Shown here: piece after piece, positions 25,702 to 34,577 of the stretch
Layout of the letters: every line of letters begins with the position of its first letter
Position numbering within the stretch: position 1 is the stretch's first letter
DNA from: DATEMU01 sp964414585
Lineage (GTDB): Bacteria; Planctomycetota; Phycisphaerae; UBA1845; UTPLA1
DNA length: 64,000 nt
Direction: 5' to 3'
Assembly (NCBI GenBank): GCA_964414585.1
Contig: CAYPXR010000006.1
Coordinates: 62,001 to 126,000 of the forward strand
Position numbers and translations under genes: made by a program
Notes under the pieces: model-generated
The model's database searches: none
The model's input: the letters and a program-made list of their open reading frames with translations, nothing else
Told to the model about the DNA's origin: nothing

Positions 25702-26739
25702 ATGCTGTTCATTGACCAAGCAGAGATTTGCGTTCGATCCGGCAAAGGCGGCGACGGCTGTGTCGCCTTTCGGCGCGAGAAGTACGTCCCCAAAGGCGGC
25801 CCCAACGGCGGTGACGGCGGCGATGGCGGAAGCGTCTATCTCGAAGCCGACCCACAGCTCTCCACGCTCGTCGATCTCACCGGTCACCATCATTGGATCG
25901 CGCGGGCCGGACAGGCGGGCATGGGCGACAACTGTTCAGGAAAAGCCGGCGAAGACGTCATCGTCCGCGTCCCGCCCGGCACGCTCATCTACGACCGCGA
26001 CAGCGGAGCCCTGCTCAAGGACCTCGTCGAAGCGGGCATGCGCGTTTGCATGGCCCGCGGCGGCAAAGGCGGACGCGGCAACGCCCGTTTCGCCACGCCG
26101 ACGCACCAGATCCCGCGCGAGTTCGAGCCGGGCGGTCCGGCGGAAGAGCGTTGGCTGCGCCTGGAACTCAAACTCATCGCCGACGTCGGCGTCGTCGGGC
26201 TTCCCAACGCCGGCAAAAGCACGCTGCTCTCGCGCGTCTCGCGGGCACGGCCGAAGATCGCCGACTATCCCTTCACGACGCTCGTGCCGAACCTCGGCAT
26301 CGTTTCGCTCCCGGGTTATCGGCAGTTCGTCATGGCCGACGTGCCGGGGCTCATCGAAGGAGCGCACGAAGGCGTGGGACTCGGCGATCAGTTCCTGCGC
26401 CACATCGAACGCACGCGCGTGATCGTCCACCTGGTCGATTTGTTTCCCTTGGAAGGCGCGCCCAGGCCGGCCGAAGCCTATCGGACGATCCGCCACGAAT
26501 TGGAAAAGTACAGCGAGATCCTCGCCTCCAAGCCGGAGATCGTCGTCGCCAACAAACTCGATCTCTCCCACCACGGCGGGTCTTCGACCGGTCGCGACGA
26601 TCCGCCGGAGCTGGCCGCGCTGGCCAAGGAGATCGGCGTCGAGGTTCTCGGAATCTCCGGCGTCAGCGGTCACGGCCTGGAGCCGCTCACCAACCGGCTC
26701 TGGCTGATGCTCGAAGAGGCCAAGCGTTCAACGCCGTAA
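25702..26739 (+). CDS. obg: Obg/CgtA ribosome-associated GTPase
   Basis: 345 residues from the ATG at 25702, where the conserved Obg fold begins (MLFIDQAEICVRSGKGGDGC); upstream in-frame codons are non-homologous. Residues 1-158 are the glycine-rich Obg domain (PNGGDGGDGGSVYL). The G domain has GLPNAGKS (G1, 166-173), the switch with ADYPFTTLVPNLG, DVPGLIEGAHEGVGLGDQFLRH (G3) and ANKLD (G4). No extended C-terminal OCT domain is present. Obg acts in late 50S assembly. GGAGG lies 13 bases before the start, which is a little far. Confidence 0.96.
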   Translation: MLFIDQAEICVRSGKGGDGCVAFRREKYVPKGGPNGGDGGDGGSVYLEADPQLSTLVDLTGHHHWIARAGQAGMGDNCSGKAGEDVIVRVPPGTLIYDRDSGALLKDLVEAGMRVCMARGGKGGRGNARFATPTHQIPREFEPGGPAEERWLRLELKLIADVGVVGLPNAGKSTLLSRVSRARPKIADYPFTTLVPNLGIVSLPGYRQFVMADVPGLIEGAHEGVGLGDQFLRHIERTRVIVHLVDLFPLEGAPRPAEAYRTIRHELEKYSEILASKPEIVVANKLDLSHHGGSSTGRDDPPELAALAKEIGVEVLGISGVSGHGLEPLTNRLWLMLEEAKRSTP

Positions 26740-27063
26740 TTGCCGGTCGCCAAACCAACGCAACGTCCGAAAGCCGCATGTCCAATCTCCCGCTCTCCCT
26801 TGCCTGAATCTTATCGGCGCGACCCGCCACTCCACCAAACCAAGTCACATAACGACGTGTCCTCCCGCATCGCGCCGTCACGCCCCCCCAATTCGTCACA
26901 GCCCGCAATCCTTCACGTCCCTCCCGATTATTCGCGGGCGTCCCCCCTCGATTACCGGCCAAACAAATTCCTCGCGGGCTCGCGTGCCAGCACGGCTCGG
27001 CCCTTGCCCATCGTCAGCGTGGAGAACCGCGTCCAATGGGGGCGCGGGAAAAACGCATGGAGT

Positions 27064-27089
27064 GCCCGTGAGGGAGCGGGCTGCTTTTT
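27064..27089 (+). terminator. terminator-like hairpin in leader of PEP-CTERM gene
   Basis: GCCCG (27064-27068) pairs with CGGGC (27077-27081) across an eight-base loop, followed by TGCTTTTT (27082-27089). It ends only 19 bases before the ATG at 27109. It could stop obg read-through or act as an attenuator for the downstream gene. Confidence 0.45.
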
Positions 27090-27108
27090 AACTTTGGGGG
27101 GAAAAGAG

Positions 27109-27945
27109 ATGTCTAAGTTTTCAGGCAGAATCGCAGCGATCTGCGGCGGCGTCGCGATGGCCCTGGCCGCCACGGCGAACGCCCAGGTGGGCGAGCCGCA
27201 AGGCACGTTCACCATCACCATCAAGCAGGGCGGCAGCACCATCGCCAACAGCAGCTTCACGGTCGGACCGGGCGGCGACCTGTCGGACCTGAAGGCGTCG
27301 TTCCAGGACGGCGATCCCGAGAGCTTCACGCAGATCGGCACGGTCGGCGCCGGCAGCCCGATCATCCTCAAAATGACCTCCGACGACGATCCCAACTTCC
27401 GCATCACCCACTGGTACGTCGACGTCCCCGTCAGCACCGCCGACATCTATTCGCCGGGCCCGACCTCGCTGTTCAATCCGCTGGGCGGCGCGATCGACGT
27501 GACCATCTCGGGCATGGCCTTCGACAACGGCGCGGCCGTCCTTCCGTTCATCGTCGACAACAACTCCTTCTACACGTCGTTCATGCGCGACTGGGAAGGC
27601 CACTTCTACAAGTCGCCCTCGACCAACGCCTTCAACACCTACGGCAACGGCGTCGTCGACGTGCAGGTCCCCGGCCAGTTCTACAAGGACGGCGGCCTGG
27701 CCTACAACTTCCTGGTCAACACCTCCGGCCCCTTGTCCTCGTGGACCTGGAGCAACATCCTCAACCCGGGCATGGCCACCCAGGTCGTCAACCAGTTCGG
27801 CCAGACCCTCAACCCGAGCATGCCCGGCTACGTCTTCGAACTCGGCCTGGCCGTCGCCTTCGTCCAGGTCCCCGAACCCGGCACGCTGGCGATGATGCTG
27901 CCGGCAGCGCTCTTCGCAATCCGCAGGAAGCGACGCCAATGCTAA
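27109..27945 (+). CDS. PEP-CTERM sorted exported protein
   Basis: 278 residues from the ATG at 27109 (GGAAAAGAG just upstream); 369 bases of apparently open frame before it look non-coding. Signal peptide: AAICGGVAMALAATANA. The body is a beta-rich domain of unknown function (TFTITIKQGGSTIANSSF, DDDPNFRITHWYVDVPVS, YGNGVVDVQVPGQFY). The C-terminus is a PEP-CTERM tag: VPEPG, a hydrophobic stretch and a basic end IRRKRRQC. Such proteins are processed by exosortase and are linked with exopolysaccharide. It is followed by a strong palindromic terminator at 27980-28009. Confidence 0.88.
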   Translation: MSKFSGRIAAICGGVAMALAATANAQVGEPQGTFTITIKQGGSTIANSSFTVGPGGDLSDLKASFQDGDPESFTQIGTVGAGSPIILKMTSDDDPNFRITHWYVDVPVSTADIYSPGPTSLFNPLGGAIDVTISGMAFDNGAAVLPFIVDNNSFYTSFMRDWEGHFYKSPSTNAFNTYGNGVVDVQVPGQFYKDGGLAYNFLVNTSGPLSSWTWSNILNPGMATQVVNQFGQTLNPSMPGYVFELGLAVAFVQVPEPGTLAMMLPAALFAIRRKRRQC

Positions 27946-27979
27946 GGCGCTCGGGTCGATAGGGATACGTTCATTCCAT

Positions 27980-28009
27980 AAAGCCCCGGGCAAGCTTGCC
28001 CGGGGCTTT
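27980..28009. terminator. bidirectional palindromic terminator
   Basis: A 30-base perfect palindrome of AAAGCCCCGGGC plus its complement with central AAGCTT, ending in CTTT on both strands, between the convergent PEP-CTERM and acpS genes. It is nearly the same as the palindrome at 30589-30618. Confidence 0.85.
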
Positions 28010-28013
28010 CATT

Positions 28014-28397
28014 TTACTCGCTCAGCCCGATCGCGCTGGCGGCGGCGTAATGCTCCGCGTGGGTAATCGACAGCAAGATTCGTCCGATGCCCATCTTCGC
28101 GGCAATCTCGGCCGTATGGCCGCTCAGTTGGACGTGCGGCTGACCGGCTTCATCGTTGACGATATCGATGTCCGTCCAGGCGATCTGTCCCCGCCACCCG
28201 GTGCCGAGGACCTTGAGGATCGCCTCCTTGGCGGCGAATCGGCCGGCGATGTGCGGCAATGGGTTCTTGTGCCGCTCGCAATAAGCCCGCTCGCCCTTTG
28301 TGAGAATTCGATCGAGAAAACGATCCGGATGATCGCGCCAGACCTTCTCGACGCGCGCCGTCTCCACGAGATCGATTCCGTGTCCGATGACCGGCAT
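28014..28397 (-). CDS. acpS: holo-[acyl-carrier-protein] synthase
   Basis: 127 residues, the standard length. The N-terminus GHGIDLVETARVEKV gives the Asp of the metal site. The second signature, HIAGRFAAKEAILKVLGTG, carries the conserved Glu and Lys. The end has ILLSITHAEHYAAASAIG. The enzyme transfers the 4'-phosphopantetheine of CoA to the Ser of apo-ACP and works in the cytosol. The terminator palindrome lies directly after its stop. Confidence 0.96.
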   Translation of the reverse strand: MPVIGHGIDLVETARVEKVWRDHPDRFLDRILTKGERAYCERHKNPLPHIAGRFAAKEAILKVLGTGWRGQIAWTDIDIVNDEAGQPHVQLSGHTAEIAAKMGIGRILLSITHAEHYAAASAIGLSE

Positions 28398-28586
28398 GAT
28401 CCCATCACGCTATCGCGGGTCCGAAGCGGCGGCAAGGGTCGGGCGGTTTTCCGACAGCTTGCCGAAGCGTATACTTAGGAGGTGTCGCCGCCCACCGAGC
28501 GGGTGTCCTTGGCGTTCATCCCTCGCTCGTCACCGTTTCGGGGTCGCCATATGAGCGGTCCGCTTTCGGATGAAAGGTCGCTCCCC

Positions 28587-30023
28587 ATGGGCTATGAGTT
28601 CCCCTGCCATCGATGCGGGATATTGATCCGCATTTCCATGCCCAAGCCCGAAACCAAATATCGATGCCCCATGTGCCGGGCGAAGGTGAAGTACGTCAAG
28701 AGTAGAAAAACACCGGCGGACAGCCTCGAGGCCATCGAAATCGGCCCATCCACCGGAATGGTCCGTCTCTCCTTCGCCGCGCTGATCGTCGCCATTATCG
28801 CCGCGGGGGGAATTAGCTTTTACGGATACTGGTCGAGCCAGAGCAAGAAGGAAGAAAACTCACGGCTCGAGCACTTGTCACTCGTTCAAATCGCCGAGGC
28901 GCGCAACCAGGCCAAATCTTTTTCGTATCAGGGTATCGGCGGCGTTCTGTCAAAGGCGGAATCGGAAATCGAACGTTCCACTCTGCTTGACCCGCTCAAA
29001 CGCGAGCTGTTGCTCGACAAACTGGTGGCCGTCAGGAAAGAGCTGAGCTCGGCCGAGAACGATTATCGGCAGAAGCTCAAGCAAGGCTACGTCGTCGTCG
29101 ATGGCCGCTTAGTCAGCCCCGACCTGGTCGCACAGGCGATGGAGAAAAAACGGCGACAGGAAGACGCCGAACGAGCGAGACGCGAAGCGGAAGCCCTGGC
29201 CCGTGCCGAGGCCGAGGAAAAGGAGCGGGCGATTCGGGAAGCCGAGAAGAGCGCCGTCGAAGAAGCGGAGCGGCAACGGCGCGAACAAGAAGTGGCCCAG
29301 AGCGATTTGAAGGAAGAGCTTCGCGAGTTGCCGGCGATCGAGGACGTTCTCAACGGTTTTGAATTCAGCCTCCAGCGCACGAAAATGACGTCGGCGCTCC
29401 TGTCCAAGCGCCTCGCCGAAGTCGACCCCGGCCGGCCTTTCGACGCCAGGGAATTCACCATCGGTAAAGACGAGGTGCTGCGGCATTTCCGCGATCTCGA
29501 CGTGCCCGTGCCGACGCCCGTCGTCGCCCTTCGCGACGATATTGTCAGGTACCTCGGAATTTTCGATTTTGACGCCTACCTGAAATGCGGGAACGCCGCG
29601 AAACCCGAGGCCCTGCCCGCCCATCTCGCGAGTTACCTCGGTCAGCCGGCCCTGCTGTTGGGCGCGGTCTATTCAGAGGTCCAATTCGACGACTCCCTCC
29701 TGGGGATGACCACCGCCGAACAACGAGCGGCCGAGTTTCTTCGACGAATCGTTCTTCCGGCGCTCGCCCGGCGCTCGTCGGAAAGCTCGGCGAAATCGCC
29801 CCGGCTCAAACACCTGGGAATCGCCTTCGCCTATGCGAACCGAAATTCTTCGAAAAACGATCGTACCGCCGAGGCGGAGTTTCTTTGCGTCCTGATGCCG
29901 ATCAAGGAGTTTGCTTCGCGGGGCCGAAAAGGACCCGCCCCGGAGGAACTCCTGAAGAAATCCGTCTTCTTTCTGGCCTCCCGGGACGAGAAGATTCGCC
30001 AGGTTGATCTCACATTGGACTAG
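28587..30023 (+). CDS. zinc-ribbon, membrane and coiled-coil protein
   Basis: 478 residues from the ATG at 28587, where the zinc ribbon starts; an ATG at 28551 is possible. The ribbon YEFPCHRCGILIRI...YRCPMCRAKV has two CxxC knuckles. A membrane span (LSFAALIVAIIAAGGISFYGY) follows near residue 65. Residues ~170-260 are a highly charged coiled coil (EKKRRQEDAERARREAEALA and beyond). The C-terminal ~200 residues form a globular region unlike any family I know. The architecture is characteristic of Planctomycetota, where such zinc ribbons head many membrane proteins. Function unknown. Confidence 0.65.
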   Translation: MGYEFPCHRCGILIRISMPKPETKYRCPMCRAKVKYVKSRKTPADSLEAIEIGPSTGMVRLSFAALIVAIIAAGGISFYGYWSSQSKKEENSRLEHLSLVQIAEARNQAKSFSYQGIGGVLSKAESEIERSTLLDPLKRELLLDKLVAVRKELSSAENDYRQKLKQGYVVVDGRLVSPDLVAQAMEKKRRQEDAERARREAEALARAEAEEKERAIREAEKSAVEEAERQRREQEVAQSDLKEELRELPAIEDVLNGFEFSLQRTKMTSALLSKRLAEVDPGRPFDAREFTIGKDEVLRHFRDLDVPVPTPVVALRDDIVRYLGIFDFDAYLKCGNAAKPEALPAHLASYLGQPALLLGAVYSEVQFDDSLLGMTTAEQRAAEFLRRIVLPALARRSSESSAKSPRLKHLGIAFAYANRNSSKNDRTAEAEFLCVLMPIKEFASRGRKGPAPEELLKKSVFFLASRDEKIRQVDLTLD

Positions 30024-30035
30024 AACGCTTCCCGG

Positions 30036-30128
30036 ATCCGTCACCGATCCGAACCGCGCCCGTCAGAAAGCGGCGCGGCGCCATCCGTCACCGATCCGAA
30101 CCGCGCCCGTCAGAAGCGGCGCGGCGCC
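30036..30128 (+). repeat. tandem duplication of a 47-base unit
   Basis: 30036-30082 and 30083-30128 are direct copies (47 and 46 bases) that differ by a single missing A. They lie between the stop of the zinc-ribbon gene and the convergent MazG-like gene. Confidence 0.85.
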
Positions 30129-30178
30129 ATCGAATTGCGCTCGATCATCCATTCACCCGGGAATCGCTCCAATAAGGA

Positions 30179-30529
30179 TCAGCGAAACCGGCCGCGAAAG
30201 CGATCGGCGGGATACTTCGCCGCGTTCTTGACCATCTTCTCGCGCAGCGCCGTCGCCAGATCAATCTCCATCGCGTTGGCGAAGGAAAGCGTGAAGCAGA
30301 GAACGTCGGCGATTTCCTCCCGAACCTGCTGAAAATCGTCCGGCGAGTTCCGCAGTTCGCGCGCCTGCGAACAGCTCAGCCAGCGAAAATGCTCCATCAG
30401 TTCCGCCGCCTCCGTGGCGATGGCCATCGACAGATTCTTGGGATCGTGAAATTGATTCCAATCCCGGTCATCCACGAAGCGGCGGACGGTCTCTCGAAGG
30501 TCTTTGATCGTGGTGTCGGCGTCGCTCAT
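30179..30529 (-). CDS. MazG-like / dCTPase-type nucleotide pyrophosphohydrolase
   Basis: 116 residues from the ATG at 30529, which has GGAGG at ideal distance; the longer frame has no support. It has the all-alpha NTP pyrophosphatase signature: RRFVDDRDWNQFHDPKNL, AIATEAAELMEHFRWL (the ExxE metal site) and VREEIADVLCFTLSFA (the ExxD site). The order and spacing are those of DCTPP1/RS21-C6-type enzymes that hydrolyse dCTP or modified dNTPs to monophosphate. It would clean the nucleotide pool in the cytosol. Confidence 0.88.
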   Translation of the reverse strand: MSDADTTIKDLRETVRRFVDDRDWNQFHDPKNLSMAIATEAAELMEHFRWLSCSQARELRNSPDDFQQVREEIADVLCFTLSFANAMEIDLATALREKMVKNAAKYPADRFRGRFR

Positions 30530-30588
30530 GGGGAACCTCCACCGCCGATTTTGCGGTTCGGTGACGATGCGTGCAAGCGGCGCAAAGT

Positions 30589-30618
30589 AAAGCCCCCGGC
30601 AAGCTTGCCGGGGGCTTT
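30589..30618. terminator. palindromic terminator after the UVR-motif gene
   Basis: A 30-base palindrome with the core GGCAAGCTTGCC and flanking CCCC/GGGG and AAAG/CTTT ends, 33 bases after the stop of the minus-strand gene at 30651. On that strand it is followed by ACTTTGC. Confidence 0.8.
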
Positions 30619-30650
30619 CAGGTAGCGGCCGAAATGAATCGGCGAATGTC

Positions 30651-31442
30651 TTATTTCTTGCGTCGGCGCGGCGTCGGAGCGGACTGCCGGGCGCGCATCG
30701 CCTCCATGCGGTTTCGCAGGACGGCGGCGTCTTCATAGCGCTCTTCGGCCACCGCCTTTTGCAGCTCCACTTCGAGCTTTTGAAGCGGATCGGCCGGAAG
30801 CCGCGCGGCGATTTCATTTCGCAGGGCCATCAGAATCGACACTTCCGTCGATTCCTCGAACGAATCTTCCTGACCGGAATCGGCGAAGAGTTCCTCGATC
30901 ATCGTCAGACCGGCGTTGACGCGGGCCAGGGCCGTCTTGAACGCCCCTTTGCGCAGCGACAGATGGACCTGGGCGCGGGTGTTCATCATGATCAAGTACG
31001 GGCGATACTGTTCAAGGACCATCCGGTCGCCGTCTTCCTGGGCATGTTCGCGGCACAGATCGAGCACGCGGATGTTGCGGGCGGTGTCGCGTTCGACGCC
31101 TTCAAAATCTTCCAATACAAACTCGGCGAGATAGCGGTGGTAGTACTGCACCGATTCTTCGCGGAGGGCCTGGCATTCGGCCGGCGCGAGTTCGTAACCC
31201 AGCTCGGTGCCGTTACGTTCGTTATGTTGTTCGAGGCGGCGTTCGTGATACGCCAGCAAGGACTCGCAGCCGTGCGGCCGGGCGCCGTCGGGCCGACCGC
31301 TGACTTCCATCTGAAGCAGGCCGAGGTCGAGGCGCATCTGGATTTTCACCGAACCGTCGTCGCCGGTGATTTTGCGCACGGTGATCTGGTTGGGTTCGTA
31401 GTCCCAGCCCGCAAGAATCCGTCGAAGGTCGAATGAGGCCAT
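30651..31442 (-). CDS. UVR-motif (UvrB/UvrC-like) protein
   Basis: 263 residues. The last ~50 residues hold a UVR motif (LEVELQKAVAEERYEDAAVLRNRME) as in UvrB, UvrC, ClpC and McsA, where it mediates protein-protein contact. The N-terminal region (DLRRILAGWDYEPNQITVRK) and the helical middle (YYHRYLAEFVLEDFEGVERD) resemble a planctomycete-conserved protein without known activity. It has a Lys/Arg tail, PRRRKK. A regulatory or adaptor role is an inference from the UVR motif. There are 287 bases without gene between it and the SGNH hydrolase gene upstream. Confidence 0.75.
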   Translation of the reverse strand: MASFDLRRILAGWDYEPNQITVRKITGDDGSVKIQMRLDLGLLQMEVSGRPDGARPHGCESLLAYHERRLEQHNERNGTELGYELAPAECQALREESVQYYHRYLAEFVLEDFEGVERDTARNIRVLDLCREHAQEDGDRMVLEQYRPYLIMMNTRAQVHLSLRKGAFKTALARVNAGLTMIEELFADSGQEDSFEESTEVSILMALRNEIAARLPADPLQKLEVELQKAVAEERYEDAAVLRNRMEAMRARQSAPTPRRRKK

Positions 31443-31729
31443 GACCGGCTCCTAACAGATCAGGGGAGTCACTTAATTATACATCCCTGATTCGACGTCA
31501 ACCGGAACTTTTCAAGACGGTTTTGCGCGACTTTCCCGCCGCGCGAGAGGTACCGATAAACATCGGTCGCGCGGCCGGTGGGGAGGCTATAATCTGGAAC
31601 CGGGCTCAAAAGATTTTCTTGCGCGATCGGACCGGACCGCACGTCATTGGCGCGGTGCTATCGGCCCTTGAGGGAAGATCGCGCCAGGAATTGCGCGGAA
31701 TGCGATCGCGTTCGGCGTTTTCTGCGCGA

Positions 31730-32803
31730 TCAGGATTTTCGACGAAGCAACATTTCGGCTATCCGCCGGGCGGCCAGATCGTGCGCGATCTCATTGGGGT
31801 GCTGGTCCGTCGGGTGGACCCACAACGACTCGGACTTCCGGCCTTGAAAGACGGGGAGCAGATCGACAAACTCGCACCCCGCCTCCTGGCACGCGGCGGC
31901 GATCCGCGTATGCAGATCGTCAAAGGGATAGTCGCCGTCGAGATTCCAGAACACCGGAAACAAGACGACAACAAACCGAAATCCGTCTTTTTTCGATTGC
32001 GCCTGCAACAGGGCCAGGAGCTGCTTGGCGACCGGCCAGTTTGCGCCGTCAAAGGACCGGCGGGTCGTTTCAAAATAGGTTTCCTGAAGCGCGGTGGCCC
32101 GCCGGCGGCGTTCGATCATCTCCCAGATTTTCGAGTATTTCGCAAGTCCCGACAGCGGCCGGTCGCGCGTCCGTTCGTCGTTCTGACGAACCGTCTCGCC
32201 GAAGTCGGTGGCGTCGTTCAGAAAAAATCCGAGCGTGACGATGTCCGGCCTGAGTTTTTCGCATCGTGCAAAAAAGAGCGCAGCCTCCTCGCGCGTGCCG
32301 TAACCCTGCACGCCGGCATTGATGACCTGCACCGTCCGGCCGGGCCTGGCTGATTTCAACAATTTTTCGAGGACCGAAGGGTAGGTATCGGATTCCCGGA
32401 CCCCCTCGCCAAAGGTCATGGAATCCCCAAGACAGACGACGCGCAGGGCCCCTGCCGGTTTTTCGACGGCGAGCGAACCTCCTCGAAAGCCAAGCTCGTT
32501 AATTCGATAAGTGACCCGTCCATCCGGTTTTAGGTAGCCGCGCTCGTCGCCGGCGGGATCGTAAACGGACGAAAAAGTGACGTTGGGTTGATAGACCGGC
32601 AGTGGAATCGAACCCTCGCGGGTGAAGGTGAAGGGAACGCCCTTGGGTTCAAATCGTCGCGACGCAAATACCGGCGGCGCCAGATGGCCGACGCGGACGA
32701 TCACCTCGGCGATAACCGGTGCCGCCAGGAGTCCAAACAACACAAACAGGAATCTCGCCCATTTTTGACGGCGGCGCGGAGGCTCGTTTTTGCTATTCGC
32801 CAT
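31730..32803 (-). CDS. membrane-anchored SGNH/GDSL hydrolase
   Basis: 357 residues. One N-terminal span (about residues 15-35, FLFVLFGLLAAPVIAEVIV) is followed by a periplasmic SGNH domain: VVCLGDSMTFGEGV (block I Ser), INAGVQGYGT (block II Gly), TLGFFLNDATDFGE (block III Asn) and DQHPNEIAHDLAA (block V His). These residues make up an esterase or acetyltransferase-related active site. In polysaccharide contexts such proteins remove or place acetyl groups; here the substrate is unknown. It ends 287 bp upstream of the UVR gene, and its start is 22 bp from the stop of the histidine kinase gene on the same strand. Confidence 0.85.
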   Translation of the reverse strand: MANSKNEPPRRRQKWARFLFVLFGLLAAPVIAEVIVRVGHLAPPVFASRRFEPKGVPFTFTREGSIPLPVYQPNVTFSSVYDPAGDERGYLKPDGRVTYRINELGFRGGSLAVEKPAGALRVVCLGDSMTFGEGVRESDTYPSVLEKLLKSARPGRTVQVINAGVQGYGTREEAALFFARCEKLRPDIVTLGFFLNDATDFGETVRQNDERTRDRPLSGLAKYSKIWEMIERRRRATALQETYFETTRRSFDGANWPVAKQLLALLQAQSKKDGFRFVVVLFPVFWNLDGDYPFDDLHTRIAAACQEAGCEFVDLLPVFQGRKSESLWVHPTDQHPNEIAHDLAARRIAEMLLRRKS

Positions 32804-32824
32804 TCGCTATTCGCCATTCTCGCT

Positions 32825-34414
32825 TCACGACGTCAAGCGGACCTCGTGGGCTTTGGTCGTGTGATCTTCCAGTTGCGCGTCGATCGGAAGGGTCACCGAA
32901 AACGTCGAGCCCTTTTCGAGTTCGCTGGCGACCTGAATGGTCCCGCCGAGCATCGTGACCAGTTCCTTGCTGATGGCCAGACCCAGGCCGGTCCCGCTGT
33001 GCTCGCGGGTGACTGAGCCGTCGAGCTGGCGGAATTTCTCGAAGACATCGGCCAGGTCCTTTTCGGGAATGCCGATGCCCGTGTCGCGGACGGCGATGGA
33101 GACGTGCCCGCCATCGGGCTGGATGACTTTTAGTTCGACCAGACCCCCGTCGGGCGTGAACTTTACGGCGTTGGACAGAAGGTTGTACAGGATTTGCTGA
33201 ATTCGGCCGGCGTCGGAGATGACCGCGGGCAATTCTTCCGGCAGCGTGGCGACGAGTTGCAGACTCTTCTTGTCAGCGAGGGGACGCATGAAATCGATCA
33301 GATTACGGGCCATTTCAAGGAGGTCCACCGGTCCGACATGAAGTTCGAGCTTGCCGGCCTCGATCTTCGCCAGATCGAGAAGATCGTTGATGATGCCCAG
33401 AAGGAGCCGGCCGCTGGACATGATGTTTTCGGAGTAGCGATGCATCCGGCCACCCTCGGCGCTGGCGGCCTCTCGAAGCAACTCGGCGAATCCGATGATC
33501 GACGTCAACGGCGTTCGCAATTCGTGGCTGACGTTCGCGAGAAATTGGCTCTTGATCTTGTTGGCCTCGAAAAGGGCGACGTTGCGCTCCGCCAACTCGC
33601 CGAGCCGAGTATCGAGGCTGCGATTGATCGTCTTCAGTTCGTTTTCGGAAGTTTGCAGGTGTGACAGCATCGCGTTGAACGCGCGAGCCAGCTCTTCAAA
33701 TTCGTCACCGGTCGCAATCTGGCTCCGCACGCCGTGATCGCCCAGGGAAACGCTCTCGGAAACTCGCGTCAACTCCCGGACCGGCGAGAGGATCAGTTTT
33801 TGCGTAATAAGGTAAAATACGAGGACGGCAAGGATGCCCGCGAGGGCGCCGGCCATGAGGCTCAGTCCAAGATTGATCAACAACTCGACGCGGGCATTCG
33901 GCGCGGAGTAGTTAACGGATACCACGCCCAGCAGCGTTCCCAGGGGATATTTCCCCCCGACCGATCGCACCGGAAGCACGACGCGATAAACGATCTGGTC
34001 GCCTATCGATTCGATGGCGGGCGTGGCCTCGGATAGGCCGGGTTTGCGCACCAGCTCCGTGATACCGCGGCTTAAATGTTCGTCGGCCCAGGGCGGAGGC
34101 TTGGGGTCGGAAGGGTCCGATAAAGCGATCAACTGTGGAACGGGGCTATGAATGCCGTATTCCTGTGTCCCCACGGGCCACCATGCCTCGAGGGCACGTT
34201 GTTTGGGCTCCCAATTCCCGCTGCCAAGATCGCTGCGGGCGACCGCCAGGCGTCCGATCAGACGAGCGGTCTGGATGTTTGTTTCATGCGCCAAGTCGCG
34301 CATTCGCAACCACGGGACAAAAAGGGTCGATGCAATAATGAGCAGGACCGCCAGGCCAAAAAGGAGCCGGCACTTTGCGGCAAGCGAGATCGATAATAAT
34401 GAGATTCGGGGCAT
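32825..34414 (-). CDS. membrane sensor histidine kinase (HAMP)
   Basis: 529 residues from the ATG at 34414; the frame continues to 34555, but those codons look non-coding. Membrane spans lie at ~residues 12-35 and ~185-210. The periplasmic region is ~150 residues and dCACHE-like. HAMP: SPVRELTRVSESVSLGDHG. A short coiled segment leads to the phosphoacceptor box FLANVSHELRTPLTSIIGF. ATPase: LSNAVKFTPDGG, VRDTGIGIPEKDLADVF, HSGTGLGLAISKELV. No response regulator gene is adjacent, so it is an orphan. The SGNH gene directly follows and may be co-transcribed. Confidence 0.9.
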   Translation of the reverse strand: MPRISLLSISLAAKCRLLFGLAVLLIIASTLFVPWLRMRDLAHETNIQTARLIGRLAVARSDLGSGNWEPKQRALEAWWPVGTQEYGIHSPVPQLIALSDPSDPKPPPWADEHLSRGITELVRKPGLSEATPAIESIGDQIVYRVVLPVRSVGGKYPLGTLLGVVSVNYSAPNARVELLINLGLSLMAGALAGILAVLVFYLITQKLILSPVRELTRVSESVSLGDHGVRSQIATGDEFEELARAFNAMLSHLQTSENELKTINRSLDTRLGELAERNVALFEANKIKSQFLANVSHELRTPLTSIIGFAELLREAASAEGGRMHRYSENIMSSGRLLLGIINDLLDLAKIEAGKLELHVGPVDLLEMARNLIDFMRPLADKKSLQLVATLPEELPAVISDAGRIQQILYNLLSNAVKFTPDGGLVELKVIQPDGGHVSIAVRDTGIGIPEKDLADVFEKFRQLDGSVTREHSGTGLGLAISKELVTMLGGTIQVASELEKGSTFSVTLPIDAQLEDHTTKAHEVRLTS

Positions 34415-34577
34415 ACCCAAGCCAAAGCCCAATTCAACCATTCGGCGGGGCGCCAGTGAGCCAAAACGACCGAACGGGTCGGCACGCCACGAATGGTCCG
34501 CCGTGCGTTCGTGTTGACCCTCGCCGAAACGATCGATATCATAACATATTCTCAATTTTGGACTTGGAGGCGATTTG

